This document shows, one piece after another, positions 24,378 through 32,745 of a DNA stretch of 64,000 nucleotides; the stretch's first letter is position 1; every line of letters starts with the position of its first letter. The notes below the pieces were generated by a model. It was not told the origin of the DNA, ran no database searches, and saw only the letters and a list, made by a program, of their open reading frames with translations. The translations under genes and the position numbers were made by a program. This DNA is from Caballeronia concitans. Its GTDB lineage: Bacteria > Pseudomonadota > Gammaproteobacteria > Burkholderiales > Burkholderiaceae. The stretch covers positions 1-64,000 of the forward strand of contig NZ_FCNV02000005.1 in the NCBI RefSeq assembly GCF_001544615.1. Direction: 5' to 3'.

Positions 24378-26762
24378 ATGGCGCAAGCCCGAACCGCGGG
24401 GAAAATCGGGAAGATCGTTGCATGGATCTTCGCCATTCTCGCGATCCTGATCGCGGTGCTCGTGGTCATTTTCCTGACCTTCGACTGGAACCGGCTGCGT
24501 CCGTGGGTGGATGACAAGGTCACGCAGGCCATCGGCCGGCAGTTCCATATCACCGGCGATCTGAAGGTCGGCTGGCGTCGTCCGCCCAACGAAACGGGCT
24601 GGAAACGCTGGGTGCCGTGGCCGCGCTTTTCGGCTGAAAAGATCACCATCGCGAATCCTGATTGGGCACGCCAGCAGCATTTCGCCACGCTCGACGAAAT
24701 CGACTTCCAGGTGGCCGTGCTGCCGCTGCTCGCGCACAACATCGTGATTCCGACGATCAATCTCGTGAATCCGTCCGTCGATATCGAACGGCTCAAGGAC
24801 AATCGCAACAACTGGACATTCAAGTTCAAGCAGTCGACACAGCCGTCGACGTGGAACCTGAAGCTCGGCGACATTTCGCTCGCGAAAGGCACGATCAACG
24901 TGCGCGACGAAGTGACGAAGGCCGACATGAACGTTGTCGTCGATACGCTCGGTCAGGCCGTGCCGATCGGCGAAGTGATGAAGCAGCAGGAAGCGGCATC
25001 GGCGAAGTCGTCGGCGGAAATGGTCGGCAAGGGCGGCGCCGCGAAGCTCGAAAAACAGGCGGATGTGGCGGCGGCTTCCGAAGCGTCGGCGGCATCGGCG
25101 GCGTCGGCGGCTGCGGCGGCGAACGCATCGGCGCCGAATCCGGCGAGCACGTCGGCGCAACAGAGCATCACCACGAAGAACGCGCCGAAGCCGCCCATTC
25201 CGCCCTATGCATTCGGCTGGACCGCGAAGGGCACGTACAACGGCGGCAAGGTGTCGGGCGAAGGCAAGCTCGGCGGGGTGCTCGCCGTGCAGGACGCGCA
25301 GCGCCCGTTCCCCGTCCAGGCCGATATCCGTCTCGGCGACACGCATATCGCGTTCGTCGGCACCGTGACCGATCCGGCGCATCTCGCGGCGCTCGATCTG
25401 CGACTGTGGGTCCAGGCCGTCAGCATGGCGCATCTGTATCCGTTCACGGGCGTGACGCTGCCCGAAACGCCGCCGTTCGCGACCGAAGGCCGGCTGACCG
25501 GACAGTTCCGCGAGGAAGGCAACGTCTTCCATTACGAGAACTTCACCGGACGCGTGGGCGGCAGCGACATTAACGGCTCGCTCGTGTATGCGGGCAGGAA
25601 GCCGCGTCCGCTGCTGCAGGGCGAGCTCGTTTCGCATCTGCTGCAGTTCTCGGATCTCGCACCGATCATCGGTGCGGATTCGAACGCGAGCAAGGCCAAG
25701 CGCGGCGAGGATAAGAAGCAGCCGTCCGCGAAAGCGCTGCCCACCGAGGAGTTTAAAACCGACCGCTGGAAGGCCGTCGACGCGGACGTGAAGTTCACCG
25801 GCCAGCGGCTCATCAAGGATCCGAGCCTGCCGATCACCGATCTATACACGCACGTGGTGATGAAGGACGGCGTGCTTTCGCTCGAGCCGCTGAAGTTCGG
25901 CGTGGCGGGCGGCACTTTTGCATCCAATATTCATCTGGACGGCAGCAGTGCGCCGCTGAAGGGCAAGTTTTCGGCGGAAGCGCGGCATTTGAAGCTGAAG
26001 CAGCTTTTCCCGACCAACAAGACGATGCAATCCGCGCTCGGCGAAATCAACGGCGACGCGGCGCTGTCCGCGACGGGCAATTCGCCGGCCACGCTCGCGG
26101 CGACATCGAATGGCGAAGTGAAGGCGCTCGTGACTGAAGGGACCGTGAGCCGGCTATATATGGAAGCGGCGGGCCTGAACGTGGCGAACGTGATCTACGA
26201 AAAGCTCTTCGGCAAGCGCGATGTGAACATCAATTGCGCGGCGGCGGACTTCGTCGTGACGGACGGCGTGCTCGATTCGCGCGTCTTCGCGCTCGATACC
26301 GACGACGCGGTCATCAACGTCGACGGCACCATCAATCTGAAGAGCGAGGACATGGACCTCGGCATTCATCCGCATACCAAGGGCTTCCGCATCTTCTCGC
26401 TGCGCTCGCCGCTCTACGTGAAGGGCACGTTCAAGGACCCGCACGTCGGCGTGAACGTCGGGGCGCTGGCGGTGCGGGGCGGGGCGGCGGTCGGACTCGG
26501 CCTCATCAATCCGTTCGCCGCGCTGATTCCGCTCATCGCGCCGAGCAACAACAAGCCGCTGCCTTGCCACCAGATGCTCGCCGACATGCGCAAGGCGCCG
26601 ACCGCGCCGCCCGCGGGCGTGAAGGAGAAGGCGAAGGCCGCGCCGGCGTATATGTCGTCGGATGCGGCGGCAAGCGGGGCGGCGGCCGGCGCGGGCAAGA
26701 AGCCGGCGCAGAAGCCGGCCGCGCCGATCGGGGCGAGCGCGGCGCAGTATCGAGGAAGCTGA
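24378..26762 (+). CDS. AsmA-family inner-membrane protein
   Basis: This 794-residue protein has one N-terminal transmembrane helix (about 10-35), leaving a large periplasmic portion. The AsmA N-terminal domain follows (FDWNRLRPWVDDKVTQAIGRQF, then GWKRWVPWPRF), and an AsmA_2-type C-terminal domain lies at about 560-720. AsmA proteins belong to the repeating beta-groove superfamily that moves or controls phospholipids between the membranes. Residues about 200-275 form an Ala/Ser-rich low-complexity insert that interrupts the conserved part. The tail (about 755-785) is also Ala/Lys/Pro-rich. Probably monocistronic. Confidence 0.85.
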   Translation: MAQARTAGKIGKIVAWIFAILAILIAVLVVIFLTFDWNRLRPWVDDKVTQAIGRQFHITGDLKVGWRRPPNETGWKRWVPWPRFSAEKITIANPDWARQQHFATLDEIDFQVAVLPLLAHNIVIPTINLVNPSVDIERLKDNRNNWTFKFKQSTQPSTWNLKLGDISLAKGTINVRDEVTKADMNVVVDTLGQAVPIGEVMKQQEAASAKSSAEMVGKGGAAKLEKQADVAAASEASAASAASAAAAANASAPNPASTSAQQSITTKNAPKPPIPPYAFGWTAKGTYNGGKVSGEGKLGGVLAVQDAQRPFPVQADIRLGDTHIAFVGTVTDPAHLAALDLRLWVQAVSMAHLYPFTGVTLPETPPFATEGRLTGQFREEGNVFHYENFTGRVGGSDINGSLVYAGRKPRPLLQGELVSHLLQFSDLAPIIGADSNASKAKRGEDKKQPSAKALPTEEFKTDRWKAVDADVKFTGQRLIKDPSLPITDLYTHVVMKDGVLSLEPLKFGVAGGTFASNIHLDGSSAPLKGKFSAEARHLKLKQLFPTNKTMQSALGEINGDAALSATGNSPATLAATSNGEVKALVTEGTVSRLYMEAAGLNVANVIYEKLFGKRDVNINCAAADFVVTDGVLDSRVFALDTDDAVINVDGTINLKSEDMDLGIHPHTKGFRIFSLRSPLYVKGTFKDPHVGVNVGALAVRGGAAVGLGLINPFAALIPLIAPSNNKPLPCHQMLADMRKAPTAPPAGVKEKAKAAPAYMSSDAAASGAAAGAGKKPAQKPAAPIGASAAQYRGS

Positions 26763-26835
26763 GCGGTTTGGGTGGACGGCGGGCGCGCGGCGTTTGCCGA
26801 TGCGCCCGCGTGTATCGAAGAGAAACGAGAGACAC

Positions 26836-26853
26836 GCGCTATCTGCATAGCGC
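26836..26853. terminator. Short perfect hairpin between convergent genes
   Basis: GCGCTAT-CTGC-ATAGCGC has 7-base arms and a 4-base loop and lies between the convergent stops of the AsmA and DUF2795 genes. There is no U tract on either side, so a terminator role is only suggested by position. Confidence 0.35.
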
Positions 26854-26871
26854 GCTCATAAGGTCAGCGGG

Positions 26872-27117
26872 TCAAACGGAAATTCCCGGTCCGCCGTTGC
26901 TGCCGAGCATCTGCTCGACTGCGTCGGCGTCTTGATAGTCCTGCTCGGGCAAACCATCGAACACGGTGATGACATCGTTGCTGACGCCGGCTTCGCGCGC
27001 TGCGTCCACGAGCGCATCCTTGTTCGCGGGATACGTCACGCGGCGCAACACCTGCGCGATTTCGTCGTCGATCGGCTCGTCGTTCAATCCGTGTTGCTGG
27101 GATGGCTTGTCGGTCAT
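26872..27117 (-). CDS. DUF2795 domain protein
   Basis: This 81-residue small soluble protein carries the DUF2795 pattern: a YPANKDALVDAAREAGVSNDVITVFDGLPEQDYQDAD-type core in which the helix around residues 29-50 precedes a conserved LP..Y motif. The function of the family is unknown. The acidic composition is normal for the family. ATG 27117 follows a CAGGA site. A small exported-protein gene lies 48 bp upstream on the same strand and the two may be co-transcribed. Confidence 0.8.
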   Translation of the reverse strand: MTDKPSQQHGLNDEPIDDEIAQVLRRVTYPANKDALVDAAREAGVSNDVITVFDGLPEQDYQDADAVEQMLGSNGGPGISV

Positions 27118-27165
27118 CGTGGCGTCCTGTTGATGTTATTGGAATCCGGAAGCTGCGAGCGAGGA

Positions 27166-27432
27166 TCAGGTCTGCACTTGAATCGCCTGACTGGCCATGC
27201 CATGACTCGGCGCGCGCGATTTCGGCAGCGGCACGTGACGCCAGCGCGCATGGTCGAGACTTTGCGCCGACACTTCCGGCGCGGGCGGAGCGACCGGCCC
27301 GGCATTCAGGCGCAACGCGGCCCGCGTGGCGGATGCAACGGCCGCCGATCCATCCGACGAACTCGTGTGCAGCGGCGCGGCATAGCACGACACCGAAACC
27401 AGAGCCATCGACAACAACGTTGAGGTCTTCAT
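27166..27432 (-). CDS. Small predicted exported protein
   Basis: This 88-residue protein begins MKTSTLLSMALVSVSCYAAP, a convincing signal sequence with a likely cut after YAA; a cysteine at position 16 is not in a good lipobox. The mature part is Ala/Ser/Pro-rich with no recognised domain. The GAGGAGGGG ribosome site decides ATG 27432 over the earlier in-frame start at 27450. The 235 bp upstream toward the channel gene (27433-27667) holds nothing else I can support. Confidence 0.6.
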   Translation of the reverse strand: MKTSTLLSMALVSVSCYAAPLHTSSSDGSAAVASATRAALRLNAGPVAPPAPEVSAQSLDHARWRHVPLPKSRAPSHGMASQAIQVQT

Positions 27433-27667
27433 CGGGTAACCCCTCCTCACCTAAGCAGCGAGTAGCATCAAGCAAAGCATATGCCGATGCAGCACTCGCA
27501 TGCCGTCCGCGCGTCGGCACTCAACGCGCCGCTGCGCACGGGCGCGACGAGCGGGCGTCGCGCGAAGATACTTCGAGTAATGCGTGAACTCTCCAACGAG
27601 TCGATGACGTCGCGCGCCTGATCGCGCGCGCCGGTAATGCGCCACGAAATTGCACGGCCGCGCAGTT

Positions 27668-29404
27668 TCAGCGCGGCGTCGGGTTCAAGCGGAAGTATGC
27701 GTCGAGTAGCGAGGTCTTGTACACGACGCCGAGCAGAAGCGGTTCGCTCTTGCGCTCGATCACCGGCAGCCGTTCGCCCTGGAACGCGAGGAAGTGCTGC
27801 AGCGCTTCGCCGAGCGACATGTCGGGCGTGAGCACGTCGAATTGCGGCTGAAGATAATCGGCGGCGGTTTTCGTGGCGGTATCGTGTTCTTCGAGCAGAT
27901 CCGACGTGATGTCCTTCAGCGCGACCACGCCGCGAAAGTGCTCGCCTTCATCCACCACGTAGAGATACTTCACCGGATATTCGAGGAACACGCGCGTCAT
28001 GTCCTTCACGTTCGCGGTGAGCGGCACGACGGTGTCGGCGGGCTTCACGAGTTCGCGCATCTGCGTGGCGGCCAGGCGCAGGCGTTCCTTCTCTTCGCGC
28101 GTGCGCCGCAGCGTGACTTCGTACATCGACGTCTGCTCGGACGTGCGCGCGATGAAATACGCCACCACGCAAGAGAGCATGAGCGGCAGCACGACCTGAT
28201 ACGACAGCGTCATCTCGAAGATCATGAGAATCGCCATGAGCGGCGCGTGCGTCGCGGCGGCGAGGAAGGCGCCCATGCCGACCATCGCGTAGGCGAACGG
28301 GGCCGACGTGGCATGCGGCCAGATGGTGTGAACGGCGATGCCGAACAGACAGCCGAGCACGGCGCCGACGAAAAGCGTCGGCGTGAAAATGCCGCCGACC
28401 GCGCCGGAGCCGGCGGTCGCGGCCGTCGCGATGATCTTGAAGGCGAGCACGGTCAGGAGCGCCGTCCACGTCCACGGCTGATGCAACAGCGAGTTCACCA
28501 CTTCGTAGCCGTTGCCCCAGACTTGCGGCCACCAGATCGAAATGATGCCGACGATCAGACCGCCCAGCGCGAGCCGCAGCGGCAACGGCAGCGGCAGCAG
28601 CGAGAAGCGCTTCTTCGATGCCGCCAGAAGCCGCAGAAAGTGCGGCGCGAGCATCCCGCACAAGAGGCCGAGCACGACGAAGAGCAGCACTTCGACACCC
28701 GCGATGGTCGGAAACACCGGCATCTCGTACGGCGGCCGATAGCCGGCGAACTCGCGCATCGTGATGTTCGCGACGACCGAGGACACGACGATCGGCCCGA
28801 AGCTCTCCATCGCCATCGAGCCGAGCACGATCTCCGTGACGAAGAACGCGCCCGCGATCGGCGCGTTGTACGCCGACGTGATACCCGCCGCCGCGCCGCA
28901 CGCAACGAGCAGACGCAGGCGCGGCGGATCGAAGTGGACCCATCGCCCGATGAGCGACGACGCGAGCGCGGCGAGCTGCACCATCGACCCTTCGCGACCG
29001 ATGGAGCCGCCGCTCGTGATCGTGAACAGCGACGACAGGCTGCGCCAGAGACTTTGCTGCACGGGCACGGCGCCATCGCCGATGGTCACTGCTTCCATGT
29101 AGTCGGTGTTGCCGTTCTTCTTCGTATGCCGCCGCGCGACGATCAGGCACAAACCGGCGATAAGGCCGCCCGCCGCCGGAAGCACAATGCGCGCGGGCCA
29201 CGGCAGGCTGTTCGCCAGCGCGACGAGTCCCTCGGAACGATTGCCGAGCAGCAGTTGCGTCCACGCGATGCCTTCGCGGAACACGATTGTCGCCAGCGCG
29301 CCCGCCACGCCGACGACCACGGCCCAGATGAGCATGGTGTGCGAATCGGACAGGCGAAAAAGCCGTTCGGCGCGCGTTCGCAGCTTGAGCAGAAATGAGA
29401 GCAC
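27668..29404 (-). CDS. ClC-family anion channel/transporter with C-terminal CBS pair
   Basis: This 578-residue membrane protein has the ClC fold (about 25-425) and two CBS domains (about 455-575). The gating glutamate is E138 in GSIGREGSMVQ, and GAVGGIFTPTLFVGA is the third anion-path motif. Two selectivity motifs differ from the canonical chloride forms: GSGIP is replaced by GDGAVP (109-114), and GREGP reads GREGS (136-140). The protein may therefore prefer another anion or have different gating. The start at 29404 is a GTG without a good ribosome site; ATG 29335 is an alternative but would cut into the first helix. Confidence 0.85.
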   Translation of the reverse strand: MLSFLLKLRTRAERLFRLSDSHTMLIWAVVVGVAGALATIVFREGIAWTQLLLGNRSEGLVALANSLPWPARIVLPAAGGLIAGLCLIVARRHTKKNGNTDYMEAVTIGDGAVPVQQSLWRSLSSLFTITSGGSIGREGSMVQLAALASSLIGRWVHFDPPRLRLLVACGAAAGITSAYNAPIAGAFFVTEIVLGSMAMESFGPIVVSSVVANITMREFAGYRPPYEMPVFPTIAGVEVLLFVVLGLLCGMLAPHFLRLLAASKKRFSLLPLPLPLRLALGGLIVGIISIWWPQVWGNGYEVVNSLLHQPWTWTALLTVLAFKIIATAATAGSGAVGGIFTPTLFVGAVLGCLFGIAVHTIWPHATSAPFAYAMVGMGAFLAAATHAPLMAILMIFEMTLSYQVVLPLMLSCVVAYFIARTSEQTSMYEVTLRRTREEKERLRLAATQMRELVKPADTVVPLTANVKDMTRVFLEYPVKYLYVVDEGEHFRGVVALKDITSDLLEEHDTATKTAADYLQPQFDVLTPDMSLGEALQHFLAFQGERLPVIERKSEPLLLGVVYKTSLLDAYFRLNPTPR

Positions 29405-29503
29405 GAGTTGTTAGCTGAAAACGTGGATAGCTAAGAAGCAAACGGAATAAGAGCGCCGCAAGGATAGCATTGCGCGGCGGGCGCATCGCCGCTTCGTGCG
29501 CAG

Positions 29504-29538
29504 AAAAAAGCCCGGCTCGCGTGAACGGGCCGGGCTTC
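29504..29538 (-). terminator. Rho-independent terminator after the aldo/keto reductase gene
   Basis: On the minus strand, a GCCCGGC stem closes on its complement across a 12-base loop and is followed by TTTTTT. It begins 31 bp after the reductase stop and probably ends the GST-reductase operon. Confidence 0.75.
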
Positions 29539-29568
29539 ATCGTGATGGCGGGCGCGTATTCGGGTGCG

Positions 29569-30372
29569 TCACCACTTCGGCGCGAACGATGGATTCGCGT
29601 TGCGCTTGCCCTCGTCGAGCTTGTCGATGCGAGCGATGTCATCGGCGTCGAGCTTGAGCTTCTGCGCGTCCCAGTTGATCTGCTGATGCTCCGCGTTCGT
29701 CGATGCCGACAGCACCACGATATCCCGCGACAAGAGCCACGCGAACGTCACCTGCGCGGGCGTCGCGCCATGTTTCTCGGCGATGGCCTTGATTGTCGGA
29801 TCGTTGTGCGCGCGGCCCTCGCCGAGCGGCATGTAAGCGGTCACCTTGACGCCGAGCCGCTGCGTCGCTTCCACGAGCTCGCGGTTCGCGAGGAACGGAT
29901 TCACTTCGATCTGATTGGTCACGATCTCGTGGCCGCCCGGCGCGTTCAGCGCCTCTTCGAGCAGCGGCGCCGTGAAGTTCGACACGCCGTAATGGCGGAT
30001 CAACCCGCGCTTTTGCGCTTCCTGCATCGCGGCGAGCGTCTCGGCGATGGGCACCGCGCCGTCCGGCGACGGCCAGTGCACGAGCGCGAGATCGATGGTG
30101 CCGATGTCGAGTTGCGCATGGCTGTCTTCGAGGCTCGCGATCAGCTTGTCGCGCTCGAGCCGCTCCCACCAGACCTTCGTCGTCACCCAGACGTCTTCGC
30201 GCGGGATGCCCGAGTCGCGCACGCCCTGACCGACGGCGGCTTCGTTCTTGTAGAACTGCGCGGTATCGATGTGACGATAGCCGATCTGCAGCGCGCTCTT
30301 GACGGCGTGCACGGCTTTCTCGGCGTCGACGCGAAACGTGCCGAGACCGAAGGAAGGAATCGTTTCGACCAT
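29569..30372 (-). CDS. Aldo/keto reductase (DkgB-like)
   Basis: This 267-residue (beta/alpha)8 NADPH reductase has the tetrad D36, Y41 (DTAQFYKNE), K66 (TTKVWWE) and H99 (LVHWP). The C-terminal cofactor-phosphate region is VVLSASTNAEHQQ, where family members usually read PK(S/A), so cofactor contacts may differ. The resemblance is to 2,5-diketogluconate/methylglyoxal reductases. ATG 30372 has an AGGAG site at the right distance; longer upstream frames are not supported. It lies 46 bp after the GST gene on the same strand, and both may belong to an electrophile-detoxification operon. Confidence 0.85.
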   Translation of the reverse strand: MVETIPSFGLGTFRVDAEKAVHAVKSALQIGYRHIDTAQFYKNEAAVGQGVRDSGIPREDVWVTTKVWWERLERDKLIASLEDSHAQLDIGTIDLALVHWPSPDGAVPIAETLAAMQEAQKRGLIRHYGVSNFTAPLLEEALNAPGGHEIVTNQIEVNPFLANRELVEATQRLGVKVTAYMPLGEGRAHNDPTIKAIAEKHGATPAQVTFAWLLSRDIVVLSASTNAEHQQINWDAQKLKLDADDIARIDKLDEGKRNANPSFAPKW

Positions 30373-30418
30373 GGTGGCTCCTGTTATGAACAAGTGGGCA
30401 TCGAATGGAACGCGCGGC

Positions 30419-31156
30419 TTACTTCGCGTCCTGATCGAGTTCGGGATAGTGGCGGAAGATGCCGGATTCGTTGAACGGAATGCGCCGTTCAGAATCCACA
30501 TACGCCGCGATGTTCGGCCGCGCGAGGACGGCATCGTGCAGCGCGGCCACGCGCGGATAGTGCTTCGACAGCGTCTTCATCGCGCGAGGGAATGCATAAT
30601 GCAATCCCTCGACGAGCTGGAACATCGACAGATCGACGTAAGTGACCGTGTCGCCGACCATCTGTTTATCGCCATGCGGATTCTGTTTCAGCACGCGCTC
30701 GAAATAGCCGAAGAACTTCGGCACGCGTTGCTCGATGAAGCTCCTCGCGCGAATCTTCGCGGCGTCCTTTTGGTCTTCAAAATACAAATCGGTGGCGAGC
30801 GGGTGATGCGTGTCGTGGACTTCGGTCACGAAATCGGCAATCGTCAGTTGCAGTCCATGCGCGACGTATCGCAAGCCTTCGTCCTTCGGCGCGAGATTCA
30901 GCTTCGGACCGAGATACAGCAGGATGTTCGCGACATGCGGCACGATCAGTTCGCCGTCTTTCAGAAACGGCGGCGCAAACGGAATATGCGGCTCGCTCTT
31001 GCTGTTGAGCACCTTCATCATCGCGTCCATGCCGTAGCCGCTTGTCTTCGATTCGCGGGCAACATCGATGTATTCCGCGCCGGCATCTTCCAGCGCGAGC
31101 CGCACGAATTCGCCGCGGCCTTGCAGACCGTCCCAGTAATAGAGTTCGTAAGCCAT
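30419..31156 (-). CDS. Glutathione S-transferase family protein
   Basis: This 245-residue protein has an N-terminal thioredoxin-like domain with ELYYWDGLQGRGEFVRLALEDAG (catalytic Tyr near residue 6-7, as in sigma/alpha-like GSTs) and an FAPPFLKDGELIVPHVANI cis-Pro/substrate loop. A C-terminal helical domain follows from about residue 100. It would conjugate or isomerise electrophiles with glutathione. ATG 31156 follows GAGGACC. It leads the operon with the aldo/keto reductase. The class and substrate are not determined. Confidence 0.85.
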   Translation of the reverse strand: MAYELYYWDGLQGRGEFVRLALEDAGAEYIDVARESKTSGYGMDAMMKVLNSKSEPHIPFAPPFLKDGELIVPHVANILLYLGPKLNLAPKDEGLRYVAHGLQLTIADFVTEVHDTHHPLATDLYFEDQKDAAKIRARSFIEQRVPKFFGYFERVLKQNPHGDKQMVGDTVTYVDLSMFQLVEGLHYAFPRAMKTLSKHYPRVAALHDAVLARPNIAAYVDSERRIPFNESGIFRHYPELDQDAK

Positions 31157-31324
31157 GCGTGAGGTCCTCGTCAGTCGTGCCGCAAGCGGCGGTCGTTGTT
31201 TATTGAAGCACGATTCGACGCGTGTTCGTTTGGGCGAAAGCAGTAGCGCGAGCAACGCCTATTCCCACTCCTGAGCCTTACACGCAGCGGTTCGGCCAAG
31301 AAAAAGCCCCGGTGTAGAATGGTT

Positions 31325-31373
31325 TTTTGCATGTTGCATGCCGCCGGTTGCATGCAGCATGCCGAATGCAAAA
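31325..31373. repeat. GCATG-heptad intergenic hairpin, copy B
   Basis: Outer arms TTTTGCAT (31325-31332) and ATGCAAAA (31366-31373) flank inner GCATGCC/GCATGCAGC units spaced about 7 bases apart. It ends 29 bp before the cystathionine-gamma-synthase-family start, inside its leader. Confidence 0.8.
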
Positions 31374-31402
31374 GCACATATCGACTTGGAAGCGGAGAAG
31401 GG

Positions 31403-32641
31403 ATGGACAAGCAAGGCTTCACCACGGGCATCGTTCACGGCGACAGAAACACGGGTGTCGAGCACGGCGGCCTGCGCCAGCCGATCCATACATCGGTTCA
31501 GTATGGCTTCGATCGCGTGGAAGACCTGATCGGCGTGTTCCAGGGCACGAAAAAAGGCGGTTTCAATTACGCGCGCCAGGGCACCCCGACCACCGCCGCG
31601 CTGGAACGCAAGATCACGAATCTCGAAGAAGGCGTCGGCTCCATCTGCTTCAGCACCGGCATGGCCGCGATCACGGCCGTGTTCCTGACGCTCTTGCGCG
31701 CGGGCGATCATCTCGTCGCAAGCCGCTATGTCTTCGGCAACACGAACAGTCTGTTCGGCACGCTGCGCACGCTGGGCGTCGAAGTGACGACCGTCGATGC
31801 CGGCTCGCGCCAGAACGTCGCCGATGCCATCAAGCCGAACACGCGCATGGTCTTCGTCGAAACGATCGCGAATCCGGGCACGCAGATTCCGGACCTCGAA
31901 GGCATCGGCGAGTTGTGCCGCGAGCGCGGGCTGGCCTATGTCGTCGACAACACGATCACGTCGCCCGCGTTGTTCCGTCCGAAAGACGTGGGCGCGAGCC
32001 TCGTCATCAATTCGCTGACGAAAACCATCGCCGGTCATGGCGCGGCGCTCGGCGGTGCGGTGACGGATACGGGGCGCTTCGACTGGAGCCAGTATCCGAA
32101 CATCGCCGACGACTATCGGCGCTCCGCACCGAAGGAACAGGGGCTGCTGCAAATCCGCAAGAAGGGGCTGCGCGACATGGGCGCGGCGTTGTCGTCGGAG
32201 CAGGCGCATCAGATCGCGCTGGGCGCGGAGACGCTGGCGTTGCGCGTCGGGAAGTGCAGCGACAACGCGCTTGCGCTCGCGCGCTTTCTCGAGCGGCACG
32301 ATGCGATCGGCAACGTGTTCTATCCGGGGCTCGAGAGCCATCCGCAGCATGGCATCGCGAAGTCGCTGTTCAAGAGCGGTTCGTGGCTGCTGTCGTTCGA
32401 GCTGCGCAATCCCGAGAAAATGGTCGATGTCATCAACGCGCTGAAGCTGCCCGTCAAGGCAACGGGCCTGGGCGACACGCGCACGCTCATCATCCCCGTC
32501 GCGCCGACGATCTTCTTCGAAGCCGGGGCGGACACGCGCAAGGCGATGGGCATCTCGGACGGCATGATCCGGCTTTCGGCGGGCATCGAGGAAATCGACG
32601 ATCTCATCGCCGATTTCGAGCAGGCGTTGCGGCTCGCCTAA
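31403..32641 (+). CDS. Cystathionine gamma-synthase family PLP enzyme
   Basis: This 412-residue fold-type I PLP enzyme has the cofactor lysine in NSLTKTIAGHG, the ring aspartate in VVDNTITSPALF, and the N-terminal YARQGTPTTAALE motif. It belongs to the Cys/Met metabolism group and could act as an O-acyl-homoserine sulfhydrylase, cystathionine gamma-synthase or methionine gamma-lyase; the sequence alone does not decide. It differs clearly from MetC at 6787. ATG 31403 is preceded by GGAGAAGGG, and upstream in-frame ATGs fall inside the repeat. It is convergent with yeiH and shares a strong terminator. Confidence 0.85.
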   Translation: MDKQGFTTGIVHGDRNTGVEHGGLRQPIHTSVQYGFDRVEDLIGVFQGTKKGGFNYARQGTPTTAALERKITNLEEGVGSICFSTGMAAITAVFLTLLRAGDHLVASRYVFGNTNSLFGTLRTLGVEVTTVDAGSRQNVADAIKPNTRMVFVETIANPGTQIPDLEGIGELCRERGLAYVVDNTITSPALFRPKDVGASLVINSLTKTIAGHGAALGGAVTDTGRFDWSQYPNIADDYRRSAPKEQGLLQIRKKGLRDMGAALSSEQAHQIALGAETLALRVGKCSDNALALARFLERHDAIGNVFYPGLESHPQHGIAKSLFKSGSWLLSFELRNPEKMVDVINALKLPVKATGLGDTRTLIIPVAPTIFFEAGADTRKAMGISDGMIRLSAGIEEIDDLIADFEQALRLA

Positions 32642-32651
32642 TTTGGTTCTT

Positions 32652-32692
32652 TGAATGCGGCATGCTGCATGCAATCGAAAGTAGCAAAATGC
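32652..32692. repeat. GCATG-rich repeat, copy C (degenerate)
   Basis: TTGAATGCGGCATGCTGCATGCAA forms a compact imperfect dyad of GCATGC units, followed by an AGCAAAATGCG remnant. It is a shorter, degenerate relative of the hairpins at 8932 and 43583, placed directly before the shared terminator. Confidence 0.6.
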
Positions 32693-32693
32693 G

Positions 32694-32724
32694 AAAGGCC
32701 GCCTTCATTTGAAGGCGGCCTTTT
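32694..32724. terminator. Bidirectional terminator between convergent genes
   Basis: AAAGGCCGCCTTC-ATTT-GAAGGCGGCCTTTT has a long GC-rich stem with A and T tracts on the two sides, so it can terminate transcripts from both the PLP enzyme gene and yeiH. Confidence 0.9.
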
Positions 32725-32745
32725 GCATTATTGATGCAGCTCGGT

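Noticed and set aside
27451-27645. 64-codon minus-strand frame upstream of the small exported protein
   Set aside because: It is Arg-rich, without a ribosome site, and overlaps the likely promoter region.
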